From Microbacterium terrisoli (GTDB taxonomy: Bacteria > Actinomycetota > Actinomycetes > Actinomycetales > Microbacteriaceae), in the NCBI RefSeq assembly GCF_030866805.1, contig NZ_CP133019.1, forward strand, positions 2,294,001 to 2,358,000: a DNA stretch of 64,000 nt, written 5' to 3'. The notes beneath the pieces were generated by a model. It was not told the origin of the DNA, made no database searches, and saw only the letters and a program-made list of their open reading frames with translations. A program made the position numbers and the translations under genes. Every line of letters starts with the position of its first letter. Position 1 is the first letter of the stretch. Positions 8,980-24,270 of this stretch are shown here, one piece after another.

Positions 8980-9882
8980 TCATCGGGCCCGCGGGTGCGA
9001 TGTCGCGTACACATCGCGCAGGGCGTCGACGCTGACGTGGGTGTAGATCTGCGTCGTGGCCACCGACGCGTGACCGAGCAGCTCTTGCACCACGCGCACG
9101 TCGGCACCGCCCTGCAGCAGGTGGGTGGCGAACGAGTGGCGCAGCGTGTGCGGCGACACGTGCGCGCTCAGCTGCGCGCGCTCTGCCGCCTGGCGGATCA
9201 CCAGCCACGCGCTCTGCCGCGACAGCGGTGCCCCGCGCACCCCCAGGAACAGTCGCGGCGTGGCCCTGCCGCGCGCCGCGAGCGCCGGCCTGACCCGTGT
9301 GAGATAGGCATCCAGTGCGTCACGCGCGTACTCGCCGATCGGCACCACCCGCTCCTTCGAGCCCTTGCCGCGCACGCGCAGCACGTCGCCGTGGCCGACG
9401 TCGTCGACATCCAGCTGCACTGCCTCAGACACCCGCGCCCCGGTCGCGTACAGCAGCTCGAGCAGCGCACGGTCGCGCAGTCCGATCGGCTCGTTCGGGT
9501 CGGGGGCGGCCAGCAGCCTCTCGACCTGGTCGACCGTGAGCGCCTTGGGCAGCCGCTGCGGCAGCTTGGGCGGATGCATCCGCCCGGTCGGGTCGGCGGT
9601 GTCGATGCCTTCGCGGGTCAGGAAGCGGTGCAGGCTGCGCACCGAGGACTGCAGACGCGCGAGGCTGGATGCCGCAGGCCGCGGCACCGCCGCACCCCGG
9701 GCCGCGATGAACTCCGCCACGAGGGCCGCGGTCACCGCCTGCGAATCCTCGGCGCCGTGCTGCCGCATCCATTCGATGTATCCGCCGAGGTCCCGGCGAT
9801 AGGCGGCGATCGTGTTCTGGCTCAGTCCGCGCTCGACCGTGATGTGACGCAGGAACGCATCCACCGCCCGGTCCAGCCGCAT
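8980..9882 (-). CDS. xerD: Site-specific tyrosine recombinase XerD
   Basis: A 300-residue recombinase that resolves chromosome dimers at dif together with XerC and FtsK. The N-terminal SAM-like core-binding domain covers about residues 1-90. The catalytic set is complete: Arg150 (ATGARVSE), Lys173 (RGKGSKER), His245 and Arg248 (HTLRHSFATHLL), His271 (LGHASVATT) and Tyr280 (IYTHV). Its place right after the NUDIX gene matches Rv1700-xerD in M. tuberculosis, so it is the housekeeping enzyme and not a phage integrase. Confidence 0.95.
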   Translation of the reverse strand: MRLDRAVDAFLRHITVERGLSQNTIAAYRRDLGGYIEWMRQHGAEDSQAVTAALVAEFIAARGAAVPRPAASSLARLQSSVRSLHRFLTREGIDTADPTGRMHPPKLPQRLPKALTVDQVERLLAAPDPNEPIGLRDRALLELLYATGARVSEAVQLDVDDVGHGDVLRVRGKGSKERVVPIGEYARDALDAYLTRVRPALAARGRATPRLFLGVRGAPLSRQSAWLVIRQAAERAQLSAHVSPHTLRHSFATHLLQGGADVRVVQELLGHASVATTQIYTHVSVDALRDVYATSHPRAR

Positions 9883-9883
9883 C

Positions 9884-10481
9884 TCACACCCCGCGTCGCA
9901 GCCGTTCCGCGGCCGCGAGCAGGCCGACCGAGAGGATGCCGTTGCGCATGCGCCCCTCGAGCACCGCGGTCACGGCGTCGTTCAGCGGCACCCATTCGAC
10001 CCGGATGTCGGCCTCTTCGGCGTCGCGCGCGAAATCGGCGTCGACGGCGGAGAGCCCGCGGGCCAGAAAGATGTGCACGACCTCGTCGTTGCCGCCGGGC
10101 GTGGTGAACACGCTCGCCAGCTCCGACCACTCCTCGGCGGCCATGTCGGCCTCTTCGGCCAGCTCCCGACGCGCGGCCTGCTCGGCCGGCTCGCCGGCGA
10201 CATCCAACAGCCCGGCCGGGATCTCCCAGTCACGGTGGCGAATGGGATGCCGATACTGCTGGATCAGCAGAACCCGCTCCTGATCGTCCAGTGCCACCAC
10301 CGCCGCAGCCCCCGTGTGGGCGACGTATTCGCGCACCAGCTGCTGGTCGTTGTAGCCGAACGTGTCGCGGCGCACGTCCCACACCCGCCCACGGAACACG
10401 AGCTCGCTGGAGATCACATCGGCGGTCACCGGCTCGTCGCGCAGCGCCGAGGCCGCAGTGCCGGTCTCATACACGCGCGGG

Positions 10482-10489
<8 letters not shown>
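9884..10489 (-). CDS. NUDIX hydrolase, ADP-ribose pyrophosphatase type
   Basis: A 201-residue NUDIX enzyme. The box runs [18 protein letters not shown] then AEEADM, and a downstream [18 protein letters not shown] segment is typical of ADP-ribose pyrophosphatases, which cut ADP-ribose to AMP and ribose 5-phosphate. By position it equals Rv1700 of M. tuberculosis. An ATG three codons upstream at 10498 is equally possible; both overlap the pyrG stop. xerD begins 2 nt after its stop. Confidence 0.87.
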
Positions 10490-12215
<1,726 letters not shown>

Positions 12216-12223
12216 GGGCTTCT

Positions 12224-12229
12224 ATGTTA
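12224..12229 (-). promoter_or_regulatory. Possible -10 element of pyrG
   Basis: TAACAT on the minus strand directly follows the recN stop and precedes the pyrG GTG by 8 nt, the pattern of a leaderless promoter. It may give pyrG expression independent of recN. Confidence 0.45.
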
Positions 12230-13921
12230 TCAGTCGGATGAGGCCGTCTGGAGCAGTTCCCGCGCGTGGGTGCGCGCGGCCTCGGAGTCCGAGCCCGACA
12301 GCAGCCGTGCCATCTCGATCTCGCGCTGCGCACCGTCCAGGCCCCGCACGCTCGACGAGGTGACAGTGCCGTCGTTGGCTTTCACGACGCTGAGATGATT
12401 CGTGGCGAAGGCGGCGACCTGCGCGAGGTGCGTGACGGCGATCACCTGCGCGGTGCGCGACAGCCGTCGCAGACGCCGCCCCACCTCGATCGCCGCAGCC
12501 CCGCCGATGCCCGCGTCCACCTCGTCGAAGACGAACGTGGGCACCGGGTCGGTCGCGGCGATCACGACTTCGATCGCGAGCATCACACGGCTCAGCTCGC
12601 CGCCCGAGGCCCCGCGCGCCACCGACCGCGGTTGCGCGCCGGGGTGCGGTGCCAGCAGGATCGCGACGTCGTCACGTCCGTGCGCGGTCTGTGCACCGGG
12701 TGTCACGGTGACCTCCAGCCGCGCATCGGGCATCGCGAGCTGCCGCAGTTCGGCGGTCACCTCGCTGCCGAGCCGCAGGGCGGCTTCGCGGCGAGCGGCC
12801 GACAATGCCTCCGCCGCAGCGTCGAGGGCGGATGCGGCATCCTCCCGCGCAGCGGTGAGTCTGTCGATGCGATCCGAGTCGTCATCGAGTTCGGCCAGCC
12901 GCGCCGAGCCGGTCTGCAGCAGTGTGAGCGCGGCGTCGACCGTCCCGTGGGCGCGCACGAGCCCCGCCAGCACCGACTGCCGTTCCTGGACAGCGGCCAG
13001 TTCATGCGGGCCGGAGTCATCGAGGTCGGCGAGGTAGCCCGACAGCCCGGACGCCAGATCGGCGACGCGGTAGCCGAGGTCGGCGGCCTGATCGGCAAAG
13101 GCCTGCAACGCCGGGTCGCTGCCGCCGGCGCGCTCGAGGCTGCGGCGCGCCTCGGCCACCAGCACCGTCACATCCGGGCCGTCGCCCTCACCCGACAGCA
13201 GCACGTGCGCCGTGGCGGCGGCCAGCCGCAGCTCTTCGATGTTGGACAGTCGCTCCGCGCGCGCGGCGAGGTCGGCGTCCTCGCCGGGCTGGGGGTCGGC
13301 CGCCTCGATCTCGGCGAGGGTCGCACGCAGATCATCGGCTTCGCGCGCCCGGGCGTCTCGGTCGGCGACCAGCGCCTGAAACTCCTGCTCGACCTGCCGC
13401 CACGCGTCGTGGCATGCGCGGTAGGCGGCGAGGGCCCCGGCGACCTGCTCGCCGCCGAACCTGTCGAGCGCATCGCGCTGGGCCGCAGCCGAACGCAGCC
13501 GCAGCTGATCGGACTGGCCGTGCACGACGACGAGCTCGTCGGCGAGATCGGCCAGCACACCGGCCGGCGCGCTGCGCCCGCCGACACTCGCGCGGCTGCG
13601 GCCCTCTGCCGTCAGAGTGCGCCCGACGTACAGTTCCGCGCGACCGTCGCCGATGGGTTCGACCTCTCCCCCGGCTTCGCGCACGCGGTCTGCGACGGCG
13701 CCTTCTTCGGGCACGTTCCACACGCCGTCGACCGAGGCCTGCGTCGCCCCCGCGCGCACGGCGCCCGAATCCGCGCGCTGGCCCAGCAGCAGGCTGAGTC
13801 CGGTGATCACCATCGTCTTGCCCGCGCCGGTCTCACCGGTGATCGCCGTGAATCCTGGGCCGATGGGCAGCGTCGCCTCGGCGATCACGCCGAGGTCACG
13901 CAGGTGCATCTGTTCGATCAC
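12230..13921 (-). CDS. recN: DNA repair protein RecN
   Basis: A 563-residue SMC-like ATPase for double-strand-break repair. Walker A GETGAGKT lies at residues 29-36; the C-terminal lobe has the signature GASGGELSRVMLAIE and Walker B VFDEVDAGIGG. Between them is a long coiled-coil region rich in Ala, Arg, Glu and Asp. The GTG at 13921 gives IEQMHLRDLGVI, the usual RecN opening. It lies 49 nt downstream of nadK in the conserved tlyA-nadK-recN order. Confidence 0.96.
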   Translation of the reverse strand: MIEQMHLRDLGVIAEATLPIGPGFTAITGETGAGKTMVITGLSLLLGQRADSGAVRAGATQASVDGVWNVPEEGAVADRVREAGGEVEPIGDGRAELYVGRTLTAEGRSRASVGGRSAPAGVLADLADELVVVHGQSDQLRLRSAAAQRDALDRFGGEQVAGALAAYRACHDAWRQVEQEFQALVADRDARAREADDLRATLAEIEAADPQPGEDADLAARAERLSNIEELRLAAATAHVLLSGEGDGPDVTVLVAEARRSLERAGGSDPALQAFADQAADLGYRVADLASGLSGYLADLDDSGPHELAAVQERQSVLAGLVRAHGTVDAALTLLQTGSARLAELDDDSDRIDRLTAAREDAASALDAAAEALSAARREAALRLGSEVTAELRQLAMPDARLEVTVTPGAQTAHGRDDVAILLAPHPGAQPRSVARGASGGELSRVMLAIEVVIAATDPVPTFVFDEVDAGIGGAAAIEVGRRLRRLSRTAQVIAVTHLAQVAAFATNHLSVVKANDGTVTSSSVRGLDGAQREIEMARLLSGSDSEAARTHARELLQTASSD

Positions 13922-13970
13922 GCTGCGACTCCTCGCCGGCTCACTCCCCGCCGATTGCTGCTGTGCCCGA

Positions 13971-14900
13971 TCACGCCATGGCCCCGGGTTCGCTCGGGCC
14001 GCGCCAGCCGCCGACCGGCAGACGGAACTTGCGCACCAGCCGGTCGGTGAAGGCCGCGGGGTGCAGACGTGCCAGGCGCACGGGCTCGCTGGACCGACGC
14101 ACGACCACGCGGGCGCCCGGCGGCAGCTCGTGCGAGCGTCGACCGTCGCACCACAGGATGCCGGTGCCGTTGGTGCGCTCGAGCACCTCGATCGTGACAG
14201 CCGTCTCGGGGCCGACCACGAGCGGCTTGGCGAACAGCGCATGGGCCGAGAGCGGCACGACCGCGATGGCTTCGACGGTCGGCCAGATGACCGGCCCGCC
14301 GGCCGAGAAGTTGTAGGCGGTCGAGCCTGTCGGCGTCGAGACAACCATCCCGTCGCACCCGAAGGTCGACAACGGCTTGCCGTCGATCTCCACGACGACC
14401 TCGAGCATCCTCTCGCGGCTGGCCTTCTCCACGGTTGCCTCGTTCAGCGCCCACGTGGAGTAGATGACCTTGCCCGTGATGTCTTTGATCCGCACCGACA
14501 GCGCGAGGCGCTCTTCGACCCGGTAGTCGCCGGCGATCGCTCGATGCACCGCGCCGACCATGTCGTCGGGCTCGATCTCGGCCAGGAATCCCACGTGCCC
14601 CATGTTGATGCCGAGGATCGGCGCCGTGCCGCCGCGCACGAGCTCTGCCGCCCGCAGGATCGTCCCATCGCCGCCGAGCACGATCGCTATCTCGATCTCG
14701 GGCACGGCGACGTCGATGCCCAGTGCCGCGATGCCGGCGAAGTCGTCGCGCAGCGCCGCGAGCTCTGCCCGGTCGTCGGGGGCGAGCACGGGGCGAGCGC
14801 CCGCGGCCTGCAAGAAGCCGATGATGCGCGCGGCCGCGTCGACGGCGTCGTCGCGCTGGGCATGCGCGACGACCAGGATGCTGCGCTGCGGCGTGGTCAT
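13971..14900 (-). CDS. nadK: NAD kinase
   Basis: A 309-residue kinase that makes NADP from NAD. The GGDGT motif is at residues 76-80, followed by NMGHVGFLAE and the substrate loop TPTGSTAYNFSAGGP. ATG at 14900 forms an ATGA overlap with the tlyA stop, which settles the start (a 12-codon-longer reading exists but overlaps tlyA). Coupling to tlyA and recN matches other actinobacteria (ppnK = Rv1695). Confidence 0.95.
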   Translation of the reverse strand: MTTPQRSILVVAHAQRDDAVDAAARIIGFLQAAGARPVLAPDDRAELAALRDDFAGIAALGIDVAVPEIEIAIVLGGDGTILRAAELVRGGTAPILGINMGHVGFLAEIEPDDMVGAVHRAIAGDYRVEERLALSVRIKDITGKVIYSTWALNEATVEKASRERMLEVVVEIDGKPLSTFGCDGMVVSTPTGSTAYNFSAGGPVIWPTVEAIAVVPLSAHALFAKPLVVGPETAVTIEVLERTNGTGILWCDGRRSHELPPGARVVVRRSSEPVRLARLHPAAFTDRLVRKFRLPVGGWRGPSEPGAMA

Positions 14901-15751
14901 GAGCTTCCCGTCAGTCGGTTCACGGTGCCCATCCATTCTGACGGATCACCAACGGGTGCCGGCGTCGCGTCGGTCGGACTGTGCACAGTCGCATCGCGCG
15001 CGGCCGGCGTGGTCTCGGTGAGGTGCACGACGAACTCGCGGTTGCCATGGGTGCCGAGGATCGGTGATGCGATCAGTCCTCGCACGGCGAGACCATGGTC
15101 CCACGCGGCCCACAGCACGTCGGCGACGGCCTCGGCGCGCACCGCGGGATCGGTGACCAGCCCGCCTCTGACCGCCGTGCGTCCCGCCTCGAACTGCGGT
15201 TTGATCAGCAGCACGAGGTCGGCGCCGGGCGCGGCGACCGCACGGGCGGCCGGCAGCACGAGCGTGAGCGAGATGAAGGACAGGTCGCCCGTGATCACGC
15301 CGGGCGCGGCATCCACCCCGCTTGCCTCGCGCAGCGTCTCGGGCGTCATGTACCGCACGTTGAAGCCCTCCACGGCGCGCACGCCGGGGTCGGTGGCGAT
15401 CTGGTCGACCAACTGACCGTGGCCGACGTCGACGGCGATCACCGGGCGCGCCCCGCGTTCACGCAGCACTTGGGTGAATCCGCCGGTCGAGGCGCCCATG
15501 TCCAGCGCCACGCGACCGGCCACGCGCACGTCGAAGGCGTCCAGACCCGCCAGAAGTTTGTGCGCGGCCCTGCTGACGTAATGATCGGATGCCGCGACCT
15601 CGACGCGAGCGTCATCATCGACGGGTGTCGAGGCCTTGACGGCGGCGCGACCGTCCACGGTCACAACGCCCCGCGCGATGAGGGTCTGCGCGTGCGTGCG
15701 CGAGCGCGCGAGTCCACGCGCCGCCAGCGTCTGGTCCAAGCGCGCCGTCAT
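14897..15751 (-). CDS. tlyA: TlyA family rRNA 2'-O-methyltransferase / hemolysin-like protein
   Basis: A 284-residue protein with an N-terminal S4 domain (RLDQTLAARGLARSRTHAQ) and a FtsJ-like Rossmann methyltransferase with the AdoMet motif LDMGASTGGFTQVL. In mycobacteria TlyA methylates 16S C1409 and 23S C1920 and sets capreomycin sensitivity. About 25 extra residues follow the family's usual end. It overlaps the small gene upstream and nadK downstream by ATGA in both cases. Confidence 0.93.
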   Translation of the reverse strand: MTARLDQTLAARGLARSRTHAQTLIARGVVTVDGRAAVKASTPVDDDARVEVAASDHYVSRAAHKLLAGLDAFDVRVAGRVALDMGASTGGFTQVLRERGARPVIAVDVGHGQLVDQIATDPGVRAVEGFNVRYMTPETLREASGVDAAPGVITGDLSFISLTLVLPAARAVAAPGADLVLLIKPQFEAGRTAVRGGLVTDPAVRAEAVADVLWAAWDHGLAVRGLIASPILGTHGNREFVVHLTETTPAARDATVHSPTDATPAPVGDPSEWMGTVNRLTGSS

Positions 15752-15909
15752 GCGCCGCGCGGCATCGGGGACGTGTTCGCGCTCTTGGGCTCGAGCTCGC
15801 GGGCAAGTTCATCGTGCAGCGCCGTGTATGCCTCGGCACGTTCGCCCAGCGGCTGACCCTCGATCACCCGAAGCCGGCTGATCAGCTCGGTGTGCTCTTC
15901 GTCGGCCAT
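15748..15909 (-). CDS. Small conserved hypothetical protein
   Basis: A 53-residue acidic protein: MADEEHTELISRLRVIEGQP, then a helix with AEAYTALHDELARELE. ATG at 15909 (or 15918, three residues longer) leads to a stop that overlaps the tlyA ATG (ATGA). A protein of similar size stands in the same place between the HAD phosphatase and tlyA in M. tuberculosis (Rv1693). No function is known; translational coupling suggests a role linked to TlyA or simply to expression of the operon. Confidence 0.8.
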   Translation of the reverse strand: MADEEHTELISRLRVIEGQPLGERAEAYTALHDELARELEPKSANTSPMPRGA

Positions 15910-15940
15910 GGTCCCCATGCTAGCCGTGGCCGCAGACAGA

Positions 15941-16987
15941 TCAGGGGCGGAAGAACGGATCGGCGTACAACTCAGGCTGAACGGTGAATCCGAAGATCGC
16001 TCTGCCGGAGTTCCAGACCGCGGCCGCCCCTGCCCGCACCAGGTCGATCGGACGGCTTCCCGCCTCGACGATGCGCAGATCCGGGCCGTCGATGCGCACC
16101 ACGGCATCGCCCACTCGGGTCGTGTCGCGCTCGGCGACGGTGTCGGGGTACGGCTCGAACAGTTGGCGCAGGTCTTCGAGGATGAAGGTGGGCCGGCTCG
16201 TGGGCGGCGCGGCCAGCAGGTGCTTCGGGCGATCCACCCCGGTCAGCACCATCACCGACGGCAACCCGGCGGCCTGTGCCCCGGCGATGTCGGTGTCGAG
16301 TCGGTCGCCGATGAACAGCGGCGACCTCGCCTGGAACCGTGCGACGGCCTCGTGGAAGATCGCCGGCTCGGGCTTGCCCGCCACCGTGGCCAGGCGACCC
16401 ACTGCGGTGTGCACGGCCGAGACCAGCGTGCCGTTGCCCGGGGCGATGCCGCGTGCCTGCGGGAGCGTCCAGTCGGTGTTCGTGGCGATCCACGGAATGC
16501 CGCCCTCATCTTCGGGTGCCTTCAGCGCGAAGGCCGCTTCGGCCAGGTCGGTCCAGGCGATGTCAGGCGAGAAGCCCTGCAGTACCGCAGCCGGCCCATC
16601 ATCGGCGCTGCGCGTGACGGTGTAGCCGGCCTTCTGCACCTCGGTGACCAGGCCTTCGCCCCCGACCACGAGGATCACCGCACCCGGGTCGATCTTCGTG
16701 CGCAGCAGGCGCACGGCGGCCTGCGGGCTGGTCACGATGTCCGTGGGCTGCGTGTCTGTCAGGCCCAGTTCCCGCAGATGCGCCGCGACGTTCGCGTCGG
16801 TGCGCGACGCGTTGTTCGTGATGTAGCCGAGCCGCCGGCCCTCGGCCGCACGGTTCAGACTCTCGACGGCGTGAGGCAGTGCCCCCGAGCCGGCGTACAC
16901 GACGCCGTCGAGGTCCGCCAGGACGGTGTCGACCCCATCCAGAGGCGTTGCCGCGGACGGCTTGTGCGAACGGCCGAACAGCCCCAT
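15941..16987 (-). CDS. HAD-IIA superfamily phosphatase
   Basis: A 348-residue hydrolase of the NagD/p-nitrophenylphosphatase type. Motif I is LADLDGVVY (Asp25, Asp27), motif II ITNNASRT, and the C2-cap region precedes PLFIGDRLDTDIAGAQAAG (motifs III/IV). The last 70 residues extend past the core and end in ADPFFRP. It starts at an ATG that overlaps the TPR gene's stop by one base. Position equals Rv1692, reported in M. tuberculosis as a glycerol phosphate phosphatase; that activity here is inference. Confidence 0.88.
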   Translation of the reverse strand: MGLFGRSHKPSAATPLDGVDTVLADLDGVVYAGSGALPHAVESLNRAAEGRRLGYITNNASRTDANVAAHLRELGLTDTQPTDIVTSPQAAVRLLRTKIDPGAVILVVGGEGLVTEVQKAGYTVTRSADDGPAAVLQGFSPDIAWTDLAEAAFALKAPEDEGGIPWIATNTDWTLPQARGIAPGNGTLVSAVHTAVGRLATVAGKPEPAIFHEAVARFQARSPLFIGDRLDTDIAGAQAAGLPSVMVLTGVDRPKHLLAAPPTSRPTFILEDLRQLFEPYPDTVAERDTTRVGDAVVRIDGPDLRIVEAGSRPIDLVRAGAAAVWNSGRAIFGFTVQPELYADPFFRP

Positions 16988-18951
16988 CAGTTCTTGGCCT
17001 CGCCCTCGTCTGCATTTGCGTCCGGTTCTTCCGCTTCCGCTTCCGCTTCGGCTTCCGCTTCCGCTTCGGCTTCCGCTGCCGCGTCAGGCTCCACGGCGGC
17101 CGCGTCGTCAGGGACCGAGTCGCCGTCTTCGTCGTCATCGTCCTGGAGATCTTCGATGAAGATCACCTCATCCTGTCCGACGCCGGATGCCGCATCCAAC
17201 GCATCCGCTGCCACATCGGCAAGCCGTTGCCAGCGCTCGGCTTCTTCGGTCCTGCCCAGCTCAGCGAGCACTGTGGAGCGCGCAGCGAACAGCGCGGGGC
17301 TCCACTCGAAAGCGCGATCGGGATCGGCCTCGGGAATCTCCAGTTCCTGAAGCGCACGCGTCGGGTCTCCCAGGTCGAGCCAGGCACCCGACATGGCGAT
17401 CGCAAGGTTCACGCGCACAGGCGTCGGCAGCTCAGCACGGTCCACCGAACGGGCGGTCTCCAGTGCACGCTCCGGCCGGCCGACCCCGCGTTCGCTGTCC
17501 ACCATCAGCGCGATCTGGTCTTCACGGCCAGAGATGCGGCGATACGTCCGCAGCTCGCGCAATGCCAGGGCGAAGTCCCCCATCGCGTAAGCCGTGATCG
17601 CCACGGTCTCGCGAACAACCGGGATGCGGCCTGCGTGACGCGAAGCCGCCAGCGCGTGCTCATGCGCGGCCGCGGGATCTTCGTCGATCAGCTGCGCTGC
17701 CATCGCCAGATGACGCGCCACGCGCTCTGCGTTCTCCTTGCTGAGCGTCTTCAGCTCGTTGCGCGCTCCCTGGTTCAGATCCTTCGGCGTCACGTCATCA
17801 GGCAGCGCCGGATCAGCCGGCCGTGCGTCGCGCTCGTCACGCGTGAGGCGCGGCCGATCTCCATAGGAACGACGCTCCTCGTAGGGCCGGTCGCCAGAAG
17901 AACGACCACCGTACGGACGGTCACCGTGCGGCCGGTCGCCGTACGGGCGATCGCCGCGGGGCTTGTCACCATGCGGCCGATCACTGCGTGGCTTGTCACC
18001 ATACGGGCGATCCCCGCGCGGACGATCACCATAAGGCCGATCACTGCGCGGCTTGTCACCGTACGGGCGGTCACCGTAAGGCCGGTCACCGCGGGGCTTG
18101 TCACCATACGGGCGGTCAACCCGGGGCTTGTCACCGTAAGGGCGATCCCCACGCGGCCGGTCACCGTAAGGCCGGTCACCGCGGGGCTTGTCACCATACC
18201 GGCGGTCACCACGCGGACGGTCACCATAAGACCGATCACTGCGCGGCTTGTCACCATACGGGCGGTCACCCCGGGGCTTGTCACCATACGGACGATCCCC
18301 GCGCGGACGGTCACCGTACGGGCGATCCCCGCGCAGCCGGTCACCATAAGGCCGATCACCGCGCGGCTTGTCACCATACCGGCGGTCACCACGCGGACGG
18401 TCACCATAAGACCGATCACTGCGCGGCTTGTCACCATACGGGCGGTCACCCCGGGGCTTGTCACCATACGGACGATCCCCGCGCGGACGGTCACCGTACG
18501 GGCGATCCCCACGCGGACGGTCACCATAAGACCGATCACCGCGCGGACGGTCACCATACGGACGGTCACCATAAGGCCGATCACCATACGGGCGACCACC
18601 ACGCGGCTTCTCACCGTACGGGCGGTCACCGCGCGGACGATCACCGTAAGGCCGATCACCGCGGGGCTTGTCACCATACGGCCGGTCACCGTGAGACCGG
18701 TCACCGCGGGGCTTGTCACCATACGGGCGATCCCCGCGCGGGCGGTCACCATACGGGCGATCCCCGCGCGGGCGGTCACCATACGGGCGATCCCCGCGCG
18801 GGCGGTCACCATACGGGCGATCCCCACGGGAACGATCCCCGGAGGAACGGTCGCCCCCCCGGTTCCCCCCACGGGGCGAGGACTTGTCCGCGCGCGGTGA
18901 GCTGTCGTCGCGCGCACCCTTGCGCCGCGCGTCTTCTTCGTGATCCGACAT
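16987..18951 (-). CDS. TPR-like protein with a 335-residue GDRP(R/Y) repeat domain
   Basis: A 654-residue protein in four parts. Residues 1-32 are charged and polar. Residues 33-367 are about 67 five-residue units, mostly GDRPR and GDRPY with GDKPR and GDRSY variants, surely disordered and polyampholytic with net positive charge. Residues about 378-600 form a helical TPR-like domain (RVARHLAMAAQLIDEDPAAA, ALRELRTYRRISG). Residues 600-654 are an acidic tail with DDDDED and an AE dipeptide run. The ATG is set by GGGAGA just upstream. By order of genes it is the counterpart of M. tuberculosis Rv1691, which lacks such a repeat as far as I recall. An RNA- or ribosome-related role is plausible but unproven. 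Confidence 0.85.
   Translation of the reverse strand: MSDHEEDARRKGARDDSSPRADKSSPRGGNRGGDRSSGDRSRGDRPYGDRPRGDRPYGDRPRGDRPYGDRPRGDRPYGDKPRGDRSHGDRPYGDKPRGDRPYGDRPRGDRPYGEKPRGGRPYGDRPYGDRPYGDRPRGDRSYGDRPRGDRPYGDRPRGDRPYGDKPRGDRPYGDKPRSDRSYGDRPRGDRRYGDKPRGDRPYGDRLRGDRPYGDRPRGDRPYGDKPRGDRPYGDKPRSDRSYGDRPRGDRRYGDKPRGDRPYGDRPRGDRPYGDKPRVDRPYGDKPRGDRPYGDRPYGDKPRSDRPYGDRPRGDRPYGDKPRSDRPHGDKPRGDRPYGDRPHGDRPYGGRSSGDRPYEERRSYGDRPRLTRDERDARPADPALPDDVTPKDLNQGARNELKTLSKENAERVARHLAMAAQLIDEDPAAAHEHALAASRHAGRIPVVRETVAITAYAMGDFALALRELRTYRRISGREDQIALMVDSERGVGRPERALETARSVDRAELPTPVRVNLAIAMSGAWLDLGDPTRALQELEIPEADPDRAFEWSPALFAARSTVLAELGRTEEAERWQRLADVAADALDAASGVGQDEVIFIEDLQDDDDEDGDSVPDDAAAVEPDAAAEAEAEAEAEAEAEAEEPDANADEGEAKN
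17851..18855. repeat. Coding tandem repeat, 15/30-bp units, with a 180-bp tandem duplication
   Basis: About 1 kb made of 15-bp (five-codon) units arranged mostly as 30-bp pairs. Three 30-bp copies at 18721-18750, 18751-18780 and 18781-18810 are identical. A larger duplication is visible: 18185-18330 matches 18365-18510 base for base (146 nt at a 180-nt offset). The block stays in frame on the minus strand throughout, and the unbroken reading frames on other strands are by-products of the period being divisible by three. Confidence 0.95.
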
Positions 18952-18985
18952 ATCTCTCCCTGATGCTGCGTACAGGCCCGTAAAG

Positions 18986-19019
18986 CAGAAATGGCCACCC
19001 CTGAGGGTGGCCATTTCTG
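18986..19019 (-). terminator. rrn operon terminator
   Basis: A perfect 15-bp stem (CAGAAATGGCCACCC with its complement) around a 4-nt loop CTGA, nine bases past the 5S 3' end, followed on the minus strand by a short T-containing stretch (GCTTTACG). Only about 34 nt separate it from the TPR gene's ATG. Confidence 0.85.
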
Positions 19020-19027
19020 TAAAGGAA

Positions 19028-19146
19028 GTCCGGCGGTGTCCTACTCTCCCACAAGGTCCCCCTTGCAGTACCATCGGCGCTGAGAGGCTTAGCTTCCGGG
19101 TTCGGAATGTGACCGGGCGTTTCCCTCTCGCTATGGCCGCCGAAAC
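19028..19146 (-). rRNA. rrf: 5S ribosomal RNA
   Basis: About 119 nt; the minus strand begins GTTTCGGCGGCCATAGCGAG, has CCCGGTCACATTCCGAACCC and ends GTAGGACACCGCCGG. Ends are estimated from the terminal stem. 19147-19256 upstream of it is the 23S-5S spacer; it contains no gene. Confidence 0.95.
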
Positions 19147-19256
19147 ACTATGGATGTTTCAAAAACCAACAACGAAGTTGTTCATATGTTGTTGTGTTCC
19201 CGACCGTACATCGAGAACCACTCAGTGGACGCGCGCACCCTGAAAGGGTGATGTTA

Positions 19257-24270
<5,014 letters not shown>

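Noticed and set aside
8980..9882. Phage or element integrase
   Set aside because: Full XerD sequence in conserved housekeeping order; no attachment repeats or element genes nearby.
17851..18855. CRISPR-like array of short repeats
   Set aside because: Units are contiguous without spacers, their period is a multiple of three, and they keep one minus-strand reading frame open with a good SD and start.
16879..18983. Long plus-strand and other-frame open reading frames with regular VTIRP- or HHTGD-like repeats
   Set aside because: They mirror the GDRP repeat, which happens to contain no stops in several frames; they lack start signals and any non-repetitive conserved domain.
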